Origin: Brachionus koreanus
Taxonomy: Eukaryota; Rotifera; Eurotatoria; Ploima; Brachionidae
Assembly (NCBI GenBank): GCA_016987375.1
Contig: PJRA01000244.1
Coordinates: 57,104-89,389, forward strand
Direction: 5' to 3'
Length of the DNA: 32,286 bases
Below the pieces are notes generated by a model. The model saw only the letters and a program-made list of their open reading frames with translations. It made no database searches and was not told the DNA's origin. A program made the position numbers and the translations under genes. Shown in pieces: positions 16,477-27,643 of this stretch; the first letter of the stretch is position 1, and each line of letters begins with the position of its first letter.

Positions 16477-18436
16477 ATGAATAATCTACATCGTACATGT
16501 TCTCATTGCCCAGCTAGACTTGATTCTAACTATAAGCTTAAAAATAACAAAATAGGAATTTCCTCATCATGGCTTAAGATGACGCCTTTAACTTTAAGTA
16601 TTGATTATCCAAAGTACAAAGATGTTTGAAATGGTTCTCATAAAAAGTTTTCTAAATTATTTCCAAATAAGGGCGAGTTTTATAATCAATTAAGACTTGA
16701 TGAATTAATCTATACATTTGACCCTGATACTCAACAAGAATTTAACTCTGATTTCGAGCTTACTGATGAAAAAGATCCGAAAGTAACTACTGTAGCAATT
16801 TGTCTTGATTATGCAAATATTGATGACAAAAGATGTCAGACTTAGAATGGTGTATCGTTAAATGACTTTATGGAATTATGTATGATCATAGTAGAGATGC
16901 AAATATAAATGGAAAAGTTTCGCTAATAAATGCTTTGGGATTTTATTTGACTTACAACAGACGGTAATTTAATTGAAACTATTGGTCCGTATCTTTCAAA
17001 TGGAAAAAACAATGATGCAAAAATAGGAATGGACATATTTAAAAAATTATATGATGCTGGTAATTGGTTTTTACCAAAAGATTTGTTTATTGTTGATCAA
17101 GGTTTTCGAGATACTCTTGAATTTTTAAAAAGATACAATTATGTACAGAAAATGCCAAGTTACTTAAAAGGGAAGCCTCAACATAGTACTGAAGAGACAA
17201 ATAGTTCAAGGCTGATAACTAGTGTTGGGAGCCGTACATGATCCGGGCCAGAAATTTTTTTGGCCGCGATCAAGACCGCCTAAACGGACGGTGATAAAGG
17301 TGAACGGCCAATTGGGCGGTCAGACCGGCGGCCAAAATTTTGGACCGCGATGTTGGCCGGCCAAATGTACGGCCAAATCACAGACGAAAGGCAATTCATT
17401 TTTTTATTAGATAATCAATTTTAACTGATTTTATTCGACATATGACAGATTTATCAAAACTAAAATAAAATGCTCAATCTAAAACACAAAAATAATTTTT
17501 ACACACAAGTTATTATAATTGGGAAAAAATTTCTTCTTTGATTTAAAATTTGATTTATAATATATAGATTTTATGCCAATTGGCCGTCCGTCAATAATTT
17601 GGCCGGCCAACATCGCGGTCCAAAATTTTGGCTGCCGGTCTGACCGCCCATTTGGCCGCTTTATTCTGGCCGCGTTCAGACCGTCCAGACTTGGCCGCAA
17701 CACTACTGATAACCAAAATTAGATGGGTTATAGAAGCAGCAAATGTAAGGTAAAAAAGTGGAAATATTTTGGCAACATAGTTCCAAATCGTGAAATAAAA
17801 ACAATAGAAATAGATTACAAATTTGTTAGTGCATAAATTAACAAGTATAGGCCTCAACTTGCTTCTACCAAAGATTCTGAAAAGGTTAATTTTTATAAAC
17901 AAATGATTGAGAAGGCTAATGAGGAAAACATACTAATGCACGAGGTAGTAAATTATTCAAAAAGACTGTCCAAAAATAAAATAATAAATATAAATGAGCT
18001 TAGATTTCCAAAACTGACTGAAGATTATATTAAGTCTTTAACTTTTGGAATATATCAAATTAAACAGTGTATTCCGTACACAATAACAGATCTAAGCCAA
18101 GAAGCGGATTATGTATGTGAATTGTTTCATGAGTTTAAAGAAGTTATTCATGTAAAAATCAAATCCAAGTTTTCGTCTTAAACTGTTCTAACTGATTCTC
18201 TTCTAACTTTTCAATGGATCCTATTCAAGAGTGGTATTGTGATTTTATAGCTAGTGGAGGGGTTTTTGGTGCATGTGCGCATGTAACAAGTGTGGTATGG
18301 TATCTTGGATATGGAATTCATAATAGAGAAAAAAATTTTTCAATAAAAAGCAAAGATTTTTATAACTTTTGTTTAGATTGTGATCGATGATTCTTCTTTA
18401 ATTGAAAATGAAAATGAAATTATATCTGATAGTTAA
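16477..18436 (+). pseudogene. Decayed DDE transposase of ISL2EU/Harbinger-like type
   Basis: Translation in shifting frames gives a DDE_Tnp_4-like transposase. An N-terminal cysteine pair, RTCSHCPARL (about 16495), is followed by a region ending LIYTFDPDTQ. Then come IETIGPYLSNGKNNDAK and LFIVDQGFRDTLEFLKRYN with the second catalytic Asp at 17095, then STEETNSSRLIT. The continuation beyond the inserted hAT element is KIRWVIEAAN with the catalytic Glu codon at 17733-17735, then KKWKYFG and NKYRPQLAST. A C-terminal Cys/His stretch, EWYCDFIASGGVFGACAHVT (about 18222-18285), is typical of this group. The last stop is near 18434, overlapping AATAAA. At least five in-frame stops or shifts show it is dead. 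Family naming rests on the VDRGF/RWVVEAAN-like and CAHVTSVVWYLG motifs. The inverted termini of this element were not identified. Confidence 0.85.
17220..17705. mobile_element. Foldback hAT-like element, copy 2 (486 bp), nested
   Basis: Same family and nearly the same length as the copy at 15983: ends TAGTGTTG.. and ..CAACACTA, with CTGATAAC duplicated exactly at 17212-17219 and 17706-17713. Arms of about 150-180 bases are GC-rich and complementary, sharing a long near-perfect block (GGGCGGTCAGACCGGC, then CCAAAATTTTGGACCGCGATGTTGGCCGGCC in two mirror copies, here cited in parts). The centre is A/T-rich. It interrupts the decayed transposase between codons for LIT and KIRW. No open frame of its own is meaningful; the frames predicted across the arms are by-products. 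Confidence 0.93.
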
Positions 18437-18949
18437 TAAAATAAAACATTGAAAAATAAAAATTTTAAGGTAAAAATCTATTATTTTTAAGTTAGAAAAG
18501 CGAATATTTAAGATAAAGACTATTAATAAAAATGTTTTTTTTGTTTTAAATGCAAAAATCTAAAGAACGGAAATAAGGAAGGATTTTCATTTTTACTATG
18601 TTTTAGACACTCAAATAAGTTTAAGAAGACTTTTTTTTTAGGTTGACTGTCCAATGACATGCGGGTTCTGAAGGGTCATAAACAGCTACATAACCTATGT
18701 TTAGGTTTTTCATGAATGTAGATTTTTTATGTAAGACAATCCTCCTTTTTTTTCATTACTATTTAAATTACTTAAAAAGTTAAAAAACTTATTTCTTTCT
18801 TCAACCTCTACTTCAGTTGTTTTTAAGTTTTTTTTTTCATGTTTTAAAAGGTAAACATTATTTTTTTTTAATTATATTTTCAAAATTTTTTTTAGTAAAA
18901 AACGATCTAAAGATAAAGATCAATTCAATAATTAGCTAATTCTTATTAC
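18437..18949. other. AT-rich region with one short coding-like stretch
   Basis: Mostly A/T runs. Between 18621 and 18755 the minus strand has an open stretch of about 44 codons containing NLNIGYVAVYDPSEPACHWT and ending at 18621, markedly better in composition than its surroundings. It may be a small exon or part of a decayed element; I do not recognise it. Nothing else is seen. Confidence 0.3.
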
Positions 18950-19465
18950 TATTGTGTTCAAAGATTATTAAATATTCGCCCAAATATTCATAACAATGAT
19001 GATTTTAACAATTTAAATATCGAGTTGAACAAATTTAACATAGAATTATCAAACATCTTGCTCACTTTTTACAAAAAATTATAAATTTAAAAACCATCGA
19101 CTAAACACTTAAGTGGAGTTTTAATAAGCAACCGCTTGAAAAATATTGATTATAATCTAAGAAATTCAAATGAATATCTTGTTCCATCCAAAGGAAAGTT
19201 CAATGATTATGGTGAAAAAACGTTTGATTATTTTTTTTCTAAATTTATTAATAAATTACTTATTAATGATCTACAGTTAGATTTTGTCCTATTTAAAAAG
19301 AAGAAAAAAAATTTTATTATGTTTATTCTAATTTTGAAATTAATTTCAAAAAACTAAATTTTTGCTAATTTTCTGTAAATTTTATAAATTTTTATATGCT
19401 TTTTTTATAAATAAATGGGCTCAATCATCCCTTGAGTTTGTTTGGAATTTTGTAATAAAAATTTG
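18950..19465 (+). mobile_element. Jockey/CR1-like LINE 3' end, truncated
   Basis: Plus-strand translation, with frame shifts before 19100, gives SNRLKNIDYNLRNSNEYLVP and then YGEKTFDYFFSKFINKLL, the pattern (N-Y-N-L-R-N-S ... G-x-K-T-F-x-Y) found at the extreme C-terminus of many Jockey- and CR1-type LINE polyproteins. No ATG belongs to it. The likely 3' untranslated part runs to about 19465 through ATAAATAAATGGGCTC. The reverse transcriptase and endonuclease are absent, the usual outcome of 5' truncation. It is a different copy from the minus-strand Jockey remnant at 30.8-31.9 kb; the two do not overlap in the part of the protein preserved. Confidence 0.6.
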
Positions 19466-20560
19466 AAAAAGAAAAACAAACTTGCCAAACAAGGCTGCTT
19501 AGCGCAACAGCTCTTTACACAAGTTCCTTCGAAAATTTCAATGCTGCCAATAACCAAAACTTGAGAGCCAGTCTCTCCTTTATTTAAAACTACTTAGTAA
19601 CAAATTATATTTTATAATGACTTATCATATTACAGAAAATTTTTATTTCATGGCTTTTTATAAAAATTTTTGTACAATTTTATTTATTTCTCAAATCAAT
19701 AATTCTTATTCCCAATGTCTTTGCTTTGTCATTAGATTTGTTGCTGTGATTAAATTAAATTCCCACTAATTTTCTTAGCCAAAAGTTAAACTTCAGTCAG
19801 TTTTCATCACTCTACTAATGATAAAATACCGTTGCATCACCAACGAACTAGGTTTATTGTGATGATGGTCAAAAATTATAGTGGATTAATCAAGGCATTT
19901 TTTTTTGCTGTGAGAGAAAAGCGATAAAATGGTAAAATTATGATTAGATCGAGGGTTGTAGAAGATCAAAAAACATAAATGATTGAGCGAAAGTTTTTTC
20001 TAGCCTACTGGGACTAAAAAATATTTTTTAGAAATTGATGAAGACAATTAACTAACTAAAAGGATTTTAAAATACATCAATTAACAAAAAAAATTTTCTC
20101 AAAAATTTCAATTTGAATAAATTCTGAAATTTTTTAAAACTATTATCTTTACTTAATAAAAAAGAAAAAACATCAAGTTTATTTTAATTTTTCATTTAAT
20201 TTTATAAGAAACAAAATTCAAGTCACGTTTCTATCAACAGTCTTATGTTTCGTGTCAATAGAATAATATGATAAAATTGCATTTTTATTATTTCAGCTCT
20301 ATAGTCTGAAACTAATTTATTTATTTAACAATAAATTTTTAAATTTAATAAAAATAAAATTGTTAGTATGAATTGATTCTGAACAAAGTTTTTCAACAAA
20401 TAATTTGCTTTTTTAGTATATAACTGAATAAAATAATTAAAAGCATACCTTCAGCCATTTATTTACTTTTATTTAGAAGGAAATAAGACTTTGAAAAATA
20501 AATAAATTTTAAATGAATTTAATTAATTTTCGATTAAAAAAACTGAAATATCTGTTTCAG
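19466..20560. other. Mostly AT-rich, with one compositionally distinct island
   Basis: About 19475-19590 is richer in G and C than its surroundings and open in one frame on each strand. The minus strand reads TGSQVLVIGSIEIFEGTCVK with several cysteines just after; the plus strand reads KLAKQGCLAQQLFTQVPSKI. It could be an exon or a repeat fragment; strand undecided. About 19782-19850 (CCAAAAGTTAAACTTCAGTC onward) follows TTTTCTTAG and stays open for 27 codons, a weak exon candidate. The rest shows nothing. Confidence 0.3.
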
Positions 20561-20751
20561 TTAATTTATATTTTTTTAGATTGATTATTTGTATTAGCAG
20601 GAAAAAACAATTAGAAAATGTGTCTGAAATTATTCGAGTGTCTCATCCACTTGAATACGATTATTTGAATATGCTCAATGTCGACATTCACATCTCAAAT
20701 TATTCATGTTCGAATTTATTTGCCGAGTTGAACTCATCCAGTTTCAATTAG
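20561..20751 (+). CDS. Possible 3'-terminal exon of an unidentified gene
   Basis: From an acceptor-like CTGTTTCAG (ending 20560) the frame is open to a TAG at 20749-20751, about 62 codons. The last 50 (RKKQLENVSEIIRVSHPLEY onward to NSSSFN) have ordinary protein composition and third-position G and C unlike the intergenic background. The first part, NLYFFRLIICIS, is hydrophobic and ends in RKK, like a membrane segment followed by a cytoplasmic tail. Two later acceptors (TTTTTTTAG at 20579 and GTATTAG at 20597) would drop the hydrophobic part. Upstream exons were not found with confidence. No family recognised. It could be a relic, but the length and composition make a real terminal exon plausible. 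Confidence 0.35.
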
Positions 20752-23318
20752 TAACAAAAAAATGGCTTTTTTAGGTTATTTATTAGGCTTTCTCACTCAT
20801 TGTCTTTTAATTATTAATAGGGAAACAAAAATCATTGTCAACCATTTTTATGTTTTTTTTTTGTTTTCATAAAGCTTCTCGTTTAGATTAATTAAATAGT
20901 CTTCAATTTTCAGAAAACGATAAATGAATGATAACTCATGTTGCTAAATGAAAAAAAAAAAAAACAATTTAAAAATCGATACCTTTCAGGAAATTTACTT
21001 TTCTTATTTTATTTTTATAGTGAAATAATAATTTAATGCAAACAGTTTAAGCAAATAAATTTAATTGATTTTCAAAAAAAAAAGTTTATATTTTTATATT
21101 TTTATAGTTAAACAATCAAGAATTTAATTTGAATAAAAAATGAAAGCAGCCGTGTGAAAAACTAAAGCACGCAATTACTATTGCGCTTGGAAGATAAATT
21201 AATTAGAATTTCTTGTTTTTCAAATTAGATTTTACTGGAAATAATATTTGATTTCAACATCGGTATGAGGCTAATTTGGAATAAATTCTTTTAATTTAAT
21301 AGCTTTAATTTATTTAAAATTTTATTAAAATTAAATAAAAATTTTAATATATTTTGTTAAATTAGAAAAAATATTTTTTGCTAATGTTTAATTATTTCCT
21401 TAAAAATTTATTCTAATGTTTGTGATTGTGTCTGATTGTGCATTTAAAACATCAATTAGACCATATCCGTTTTTAAATAGCGCAAAAATATTAATAAAGT
21501 TTATCAGCTATTTAAATAGATTCAAATTTAGTAATGAAAGTTGTAATCTGCTTTTGCTACAAACAGTAAATGAATAAGTTTCAAAGTTGATGACTGGGCG
21601 ATCCAAATTGACTATTTTATTTATTAATTTAAATATAGAAATTTTATACTTGTTTAGCAAAAAACGCTCTTTTTAATTAACAAATCAATGCTAGATAGGC
21701 TTTAGATATATTTTTTTTGAATAATTATGTAAATATAATAAAGAAAACATTTTATTTAGCTCAATTAATTAATTTTGCTGTAAAAAAAAAGAAATTAATT
21801 TTTTTCAATGCATCAAAATAATTTTGTTTGTTTTTTTTCTTCTAATTATTAATCTCTTACAAAGAGAATAAATTAATCATGTATTTTTATTTATTTAATA
21901 AAACAAATCTGTGGTATTTACCCATACGACTAACCCAAACAGCTTTGTGGCTTCTTTTTAGTCCTCAATATAAAAATACAGTGGAAAAATTGTTTTAATT
22001 TTGAAGTCATTTTTAAGATAAAATTTCCATATTGAAAACTTGGTTTAAAAAAAAGGCTAATTTATTTTATTAAGATTCAAATAGTGTATTTTTATATAAG
22101 ATACAGTAAAATGTTGTATTTGTTTTAACGTGTTAATTTTTTAAATTTCGCACATCATCAATTCATGCAATAAGTTCGACGATTAGGAAGGAATCAAAGA
22201 GCAAAAAGAAAGAATTTTCAAAATGTGGGAGCATTAAATTAGATTTACTGATTCAAAAGCACATTTAGTTTGGATTTTTTTTACATTAACTAATTTAAAT
22301 GTGGATCATGATTTTGATAAAACGTTAAAAATTTAGCCATGAACCAAAAGACAATTAACTGATTCTAGAAAACATCATCATATCATGTTATTGGTGACAA
22401 AAATTAGCAAATTTTTGGCAAACAAAACAAAGGAAATTTTACTATTAAATTATTTGAAAATTAGTAAATTCTGTTTAATTTTGGGGCAGATATAAGTAAA
22501 AATTCAAGGCTTTAATTCAACTCAGAATGGCTAACATCTTCGTTTAAAGGATTAATGATAAAAAATTAATTAAAATCAGTAATATTTATTAATTTGATCA
22601 TGCTATTATAATGACGATAAGTTAGATATAAGTTTTATCTTAGCTTTCTTTTTTTTGTTGTCTATGAGTCTCAATTTAACTAAATAAATATGCTAAAATA
22701 CAACTATTCCTACATGGCTAAAAGAGACAAGTCCAGAATTTAAATTTTTCTTGGACTTGTCAGGTAAAAAAAACTCAATGTTTGTAATTCTAATACGTTA
22801 GAATAAACAGAATTGAATGTTCTTCATAAATGATATGTCTAACTCTTTGTTTATTTAATTCTAAACAAATCTATAAAATGAAAGCATCATAGAGAACATC
22901 AACTCTAAACCCTAAATGAAGATTTTGAAAATTTGATCAAAACATTTTAAAAGCGCAATTAAATTTCGATCCATTTTTGCATTATTTTAATCCTATTTCA
23001 AAGTTTAAACATAGAGCCTAAAAATGTTATAAAAATTTAAAAAAATTAGCCATGAAAATTAATTGCGAAATTATAATGTTAGCTTGAATAAAAGTTAGGA
23101 AAAAAAGCCTCAACAAGTCATTTAAAAATTAAAGTCATGTTTAATACTTAAAATTTTTTGATTTTAAAAAGATATGACTTTAACTTTTTGTAAAAAATTT
23201 AAAAAGTACGTGTCACGACTTGCAGATGACATGTTATAAATTTTTTTCTAAATTAAACTATATATCATATTATTATTCTTATTATTTAGAAAACACTACA
23301 TGGGCGATGTAAAAAAAT
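20752..23318. other. AT-rich gene-poor region
   Basis: No gene recognised. Small islands of less biased composition occur at about 21125-21190, 21905-21990 (one frame reads LWYLPIRLTQTALWLLFSPQ before a stop 11 codons on) and 22145-22235, each too short and too stop-rich to call. No RNA gene or CRISPR-like array is present. A long intron of a spliced gene cannot be excluded. Confidence 0.35.
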
Positions 23319-23618
23319 CTATTTTAGTATGATTAGAGGAGTAGTTCTGTTTTTATCACTCGATTTTATAAGAATGTATCTTATTGACTCCATCGTTCCA
23401 TCTTGGCTTTCTTTTTTGTTAAGCATGTTTTCAAGCTTTATCTTTTCACTTGCTTTGGCTGCTATATTTTCTATATTGTCTTTTTCTTCTAGAATGGTTT
23501 TCACTTCATCTATCACGGATTTTTTGCTAGTTCTAATTTCTTTATCTCTTGTTTCATTTAAAATGTTGTTCACTTGTGTTTTAATAAATTTGTTGAATTT
23601 GTTGTTTGCTAATCTCAT
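23319..23618 (-). pseudogene. Unrecognised coding-like fragment, about 99 codons
   Basis: The minus-strand frame (MRLANNKFNKFIKTQVNNIL onward) is charged, Lys/Glu/Asn-rich and probably helical, with composition clearly different from the flanking A/T runs. The same interval is open on the plus strand for 126 codons, but that product is a hydrophobic Leu/Phe/Ser string, the usual antisense shadow of a Lys/Glu/Asn-rich frame. Just upstream on the minus strand other frames also look coding (IERVLVKEKTVLHNE), suggesting a frameshift and hence a decayed element. No domain recognised; a mobile-element accessory protein is possible. Confidence 0.35.
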
Positions 23619-23709
23619 TATGAAGGACAGTTTTCTCTTTTACCAATACTCTCTCTATGGTTCCACATTAAGGGCGGTCATCAGTTTTGTTGTTCTTGAT
23701 CAATATTAA

Positions 23710-26700
23710 ACAATTAAATAAAAAAATTAAAACATATCACTAGAAAAGTTGATTAAAAATTTTAAAAACTTGTAGAAAAAGTCATTACAATTTATCTGCA
23801 AATAATGACTTGAAGTTATTTTATTAGTTTCTACCGACATTGATGATTTCATTTTCGCTTACACAATACTTTCTTTTTTTGCATAATACCATTACTTAAT
23901 TTAAAATTATGTTTCTTTTTTATTTTAAAAGGTCAAAATGTTTCAATTTAAATTTGAAAACATTTTACTTTGCTGATCTAAACGGAAAGTGAAAATGTTC
24001 CAAAAATAAGAAAGGTTAAAGATTGATTTACAAACTAATAGTACGAGTCTATTCACTCCTTGTATAGCATTAGGTTATTACTATCGATTTACACTGTATT
24101 ATAATTAATTTGATCCTTTGCTTTAACTCTTTTTTTCCTTTTGGCATACGGTTTCCCCCAACATTCGTTTTTGCATTAGCAACAACTTAGTCTTTTTAAA
24201 TTCTAATTTTTTTTTTTAAAAGTTAATAAATATGTCAAATATTCTAAAGATAATTGAAAAAAAATTTAATAATAAAAAATCAAGCAAGAAAAAAAAAAAT
24301 CAATTTTTTTCAAAATACTTTATTTATTTGAATTAAATGAACACAAAGTTTTAGGACAAAACAACAATTTTCTAGTATTTTGTGTGTGATGAAATTAATC
24401 GGATAAAAAAAATATTCTAAGAAAATTGTGTATTTCTTTTAGTTTTAATCTATTTAAATTAGATTAATTTTTTTTTAATGGAATAAGAAATTAATTTATC
24501 TCAAGTATTTAAGAAAAAAGTTATAGGCATTAATTAATCTAATAAATTTTTTTTTTTTTTGAAATAAAATAATTATTAATTTTAAAAGTAAAGAATGCTA
24601 ATAAATTACGCCATTTAATAATTATTATTTCAGCTTTCATTAAAAATTTTACATTCTTATGACATGTATTCTTGAATTAAAACAATCTAAAATTTTACCC
24701 AAATTAAAATGAAAGATATAGATTAGTCAGCAATTTTTAAAAATCAAATTTCCAAGTATTCTTAAGAGTTAAATGAGAATGCGTCAATTACGAAATTTTC
24801 TAATTACTTTTTTATTTTTAAACCAATTGACGAGTGGGCTTAAAATGATATTTTATCATTTCACTTAGATAAAAATTAGTGCAAACTGTCACTGTCACAC
24901 ATCAATTTTTATTTATAAATAGTTTCTGAAAATAGTTAAAAATTTTGAAAAAAAAACTTAAAATGACTTTGCACATTAATTGTGATTAATTGTCTAGAGT
25001 GTCGTCTTTTTGATTTTTATTAAGTTTATTTGATAACAAAAAAATAAATAAAAGGCTTTAAAAAATTTATTTTAGATTTAAATTTCAAATTTTGTGCTAT
25101 GTTCAATAAAGTTTCTAATTTCATTTTAATTATTAGTTTATGATTAATTGAAAATAAAATAAAAGAGTAAATATATATATATTATTTAGAACACAAGTCA
25201 GATGCAGTTTGCGCATTTAAAAACAAAAAATAATTAGACAATTTATTTTGTAATGTTTTGCAACCAGGTTCTATTGATTTTTAGCTTCTTAAATATTACG
25301 AGCATCTTCGACAAGATAAAACCCTCAAATTGAATACTAATTATTTAATTTCACTAAGTAATTTGATAAAATTTTTTTTTATTCAAACAAATAGAATGAA
25401 AACAAGCTGAATAAGATCGACTGGTGAAAATTTGGACTGAAGAAATAAACAAACATGAACAATAAGCTTATTATTTTGATTTTATCATGAAATTGTGACT
25501 TAAAATTCAAACTTGATTAGACAAAAATTCTTGTCATTTTTGTTTTAGACCATTTTTTCTTATATTTTTTCCTAATTAGGTTCGTAATTTAAAGATATAA
25601 GGATTTGTGTGTAACAAAAACTTTAATGAACATGATTTAGAATTTTTAAGATGTTGATCCCTAAGGAAACTTGTCTTTATTTTAGTAAATATGCTTTAAT
25701 TATTAAAGACTTTTTATTCAATGATTGTATTAAAACTTGAAATAAATAAAATGCTGTCTTTTAGAGCAAAAATTCTTAATATTTTTTGTTGTGTACGATC
25801 ATTGAGAACTAGTAATTAAGCTTTTTTAAAGAACTGATAGCTTAATTTTCCTTCTCTAAAAAAGACTAAATCCAATGTTTAATCTTCAACTCACATAAAT
25901 TAAACTATTTTTAAAAATACTATTAATTATTGATTGGCATTAGTAGATTTGTGTGCTTGAGAGAATAAGTGTTTCATATTTAAATTTTCAAAAAATTTTT
26001 TTCAATACTTATTGAGTTTTCTTAAAAAAAATTTCAAGGAAACTCCAAAATTTATTTTAAATTTCAACAAATATAAATTGATTCTTAGATCCTGTTTGCT
26101 AAACTGGTGACGATATTGTACATTATTTTTCCATTTAAAGTCATCAGATACATTCACATCATATTACTTTGATTTAATTGTTGACTATGAGCAATAGCTA
26201 TTAATTTTCAACAGATATACATTATATCCATTCTCTCTTACTATAAGCTTCTTTTATCTAATTAATTGAAATGCTTAAAAACCCATATTTGTGCATGTGT
26301 TTATTATTCTAAGAATTTTTTTTGTTTGAGCTATAAATATTTGAAAAATTTTTATATCAAAACCAGCTTTGTAAACTAAAGAAATTTAGTACTTATGAAA
26401 GTAAATTTTTTATTTTAACTGCATTTTTCAACTAACTTGTAATTTGTAGCTACAACTATATTAGCATAAGACTTCATGATTAACTAATTTTTGATTGGAA
26501 TTAAGATCAACAAAATTCAAGAAAAATATAGCTAATCTGTTTTGAAATCAAGGTTTTAATTTTTTCTTATTTTAATTTGAGTAAACAATCTGATTGTTTA
26601 ATCATAAAAATTAAAATAAAATTTTATCTCAAGATTTATTTATTTTTAAACCCTATTGTTGTTCCAAAAAGCTAAAGTCGGCTGACTTAATTTGCATTTT

Positions 26701-27450
26701 ATTAGTCTGGCTCATCTTAAAGTTTCTTACATTTAAATTATTTAAAAAAGAATCAAAAATTTATTCTAATATTTAAATATAAACTCTTTGAATTGATCAT
26801 CAACTTCAAGATGCCCAGTCTTTGTTGAATTATTTAGATAAATCATGCCAAGAAAATAATTTTTAAATGTTTTGTAAAGATTTCTGTCGGTATTATGTTT
26901 AGCTAGATCAAGATTCAATTAGTTCAAAAACTTGTAGAAAAATTTAGTAAACGCTTGATGCTATTGTGTTTAGCTGTGTTTATCTAATCGATAGATGTTT
27001 TTGGAAGAATGAAATTCTCAAAGCCCTACATTGGGACTAGTAGTATCTGAATTTTTTTTTTATCTCAAATTAACTTTTAAATAAATCATTCCGCATAATT
27101 TCCAATTCTAAAATTGAATTTATCTTAATGAATTATTTTCCACAAAATTAATTTGTTCCAGGTAACCAGTTAATCTACAGTATAATCACCAACTATTTAA
27201 AAAAAGCATCTAATTAAAAAATATTTCTTGAGATTTAGAGAAATTTTCGAGTAAAAAGAGTTAAAGAAGTTAAAAATAAATTTTTGCCAATATAATTTTA
27301 GATTTACACAATTTAAGTGTCGTTTATAAATAGCCTTTTGCCAAGATTTACAAATAAAAGCTCATTTTTATGACAAAGATTGAAAATAATTTTTCTTGTT
27401 GAATAAATATAATATGCATGTTTGTTTTTTTTTTTTCTTGGAAAAAATCT
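23710..27450. other. AT-rich gene-poor region
   Basis: Nearly 4 kb without a supportable gene. About 24085-24190 is open in more than one frame on the minus strand (for example ANAKTNVGGNRMPKGKKELK) and may be a relic. A short TA microsatellite lies at about 25172-25182. Scattered acceptor- and donor-like strings have no linked coding sequence. No structural RNA recognised. Confidence 0.35.
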
Positions 27451-27454
27451 TTTT

Positions 27455-27584
27455 GGAGATACTTCAGGGCAGTTTCGAGCGGCATAAAACCCTCTGTTCA
27501 GCCCTCATGCTTTGAAATAGATTTTTAATAAATAGTTTAGATCATGGCCTGTCATGCTCTGATAAATAAAAAAAATAAATAAAT
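27455..27584 (+). mobile_element. Possible SINE or LINE 3' tail
   Basis: A GC-richer island (CTTCAGGGCAGTTTCGAGCG, then GGCATAAAACCCTCTGTTCA) leads through CATGGCCTGTCATGCTCTG into GATAAATAAAAAAAATAAAT. A unique block ending in an ATAAA-type simple repeat is the usual form of a non-LTR retroposon 3' end. No target duplication was found and no family is identified. It could instead be an unrelated old repeat. Confidence 0.35.
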
Positions 27585-27643
27585 GTCTTTAGTTTATTGA
27601 ATGAATATAAATGACACAATACACCGTTGTTAACAGTTGTTAA

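Noticed and set aside
17222..17902. Open frames rich in Gly, Arg and Pro (62, 74 and 103 codons)
   Set aside because: They are read from the GC-rich arms of the hAT foldback element or its junctions; mirror arms yield similar peptides on both strands.
21905..21990. End of a second GPCR (LLFSPQYKNTVEKLF)
   Set aside because: The frame is under 30 codons, has no NPxxY motif before it and could be chance.
23329..23709. 126-codon plus-strand frame encoding a hydrophobic protein
   Set aside because: Its Leu/Phe/Ser composition is what the antisense of a Lys/Glu/Asn-rich frame gives; the minus-strand frame is the better candidate.
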